A DNA stretch of 64,000 bases from positions 10,667,730 to 10,731,729 of the forward strand of contig NW_024881324.1 in NCBI RefSeq assembly GCF_018691265.1, written 5' to 3'. The stretch's first letter is position 1. Every line of letters starts with the position of its first letter. Under the pieces are notes generated by a model. That model was not told where the DNA came from and ran no database searches. It worked only from the letters and a program-made list of their open reading frames with translations. Shown one piece after another: positions 63,889-64,000 of the stretch. The translations under genes were made by a program, and so were the position numbers. Origin of the DNA: Tyto alba. Its lineage: Eukaryota > Chordata > Aves > Strigiformes > Tytonidae.

Positions 63889-64000
63889 CTGTTTGGATCT
63901 CCGCTTCCTTCTCTACTGAATCAAAAAGTTTCCTTGGCTTATGGGAAGCAGAGGACAAATGACTTGTTTCCCAGCTGGAAAATTTAAGCTTTTTTACGAC
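63889..64000 (-). CDS. SYCP2L: SYCP2L exon, partial at window edge
   Basis: The frame is open to the right edge of the window. It encodes VVKKLKFSSWETSHLSSASH and then KPRKLFDSVEKEAEIQT plus one base before donor GTAAAG. The basic, Ser-rich sequence fits the variable linker of the family, where SYCP2 has LLPKKLCKIEDA. A TTTTCCAG at about 63975-63982 on the gene strand could be an acceptor that makes the exon start at Trp. If so, the first few codons listed would be intronic. Confidence 0.78.

Larger units (their letters stand above)
58225..64000 (-). other. SYCP2L: SYCP2L gene, 3' part: synaptonemal complex protein 2-like
   Basis: Seven minus-strand exons join without a phase conflict into the C-terminal 197 residues of an SYCP2-family protein. 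The gene continues off the right edge. The best-matching part reads LSKLETFYKIVVEELAGLEK and continues EAQVLTEMEKDAV. It parallels the SYCP2 coiled-coil KLDKFQFIIIEELENFEK and DSQSLKDLEKEFVDFW. SYCP2 proteins form the chromosome axis in meiosis. In mouse, SYCP2L is an oocyte protein found at centromeres and linked to primordial follicle survival. Assignment to SYCP2L rather than SYCP2 rests on position, since in human SYCP2L lies tail-to-tail with ELOVL2 on 6p24. The upstream part of the visible sequence (basic, Ser-rich) fits the poorly conserved linker. Expression and exact ends cannot be judged here. Confidence 0.88.

Overview
This is vertebrate nuclear DNA, most likely from a bird. It is AT-rich and mostly non-coding, it carries CR1 LINE fragments and solo LTRs, and its coding sequence lies in short exons with GT-AG splice sites. 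The long open frames between those exons are chance frames or lie inside repeats. The species cannot be read from the sequence.

Layout. Positions 1-22601 hold no supported coding exon and read as intron 1 (or upstream DNA) of ELOVL2. They contain a CpG-dense patch near 11.05-11.42 kb and a sense CR1 fragment near 19.6-20.5 kb. From 22602 to 45331, seven + strand exons encode the very-long-chain fatty acid elongase ELOVL2 from residue 2 to the stop. Every splice phase joins without a break, giving 296 residues plus a start Met that must lie in an exon not found here. An antisense CR1 fragment sits in intron 3 and a degraded LTR in intron 6. The ELOVL2 3' UTR probably runs to about 48.9 kb.

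From about 48.9 to 58.2 kb the DNA is intergenic. It contains two more LTRs related to the one in intron 6. One of them (53815-54885) is a complete solo LTR with a perfect 5-bp target-site duplication. From about 58.2 kb to the right edge, seven minus-strand exons encode the C-terminal 197 residues of an SYCP2-family protein. SYCP2L is the best call, because it is the convergent downstream neighbour of ELOVL2 in mammals.

The two genes have unrelated jobs: ELOVL2 makes C24 precursors of DHA in the ER, and SYCP2L is a germ-cell chromosome-axis/centromere protein. They share only a conserved tail-to-tail arrangement. I found no CRISPR array, operon, clear RNA gene or novel multi-gene system. The points worth checking are the SYCP2L gene model, the LTR cluster, the CpG-rich patch in intron 1 and a GC-rich block in the ELOVL2 3' region.
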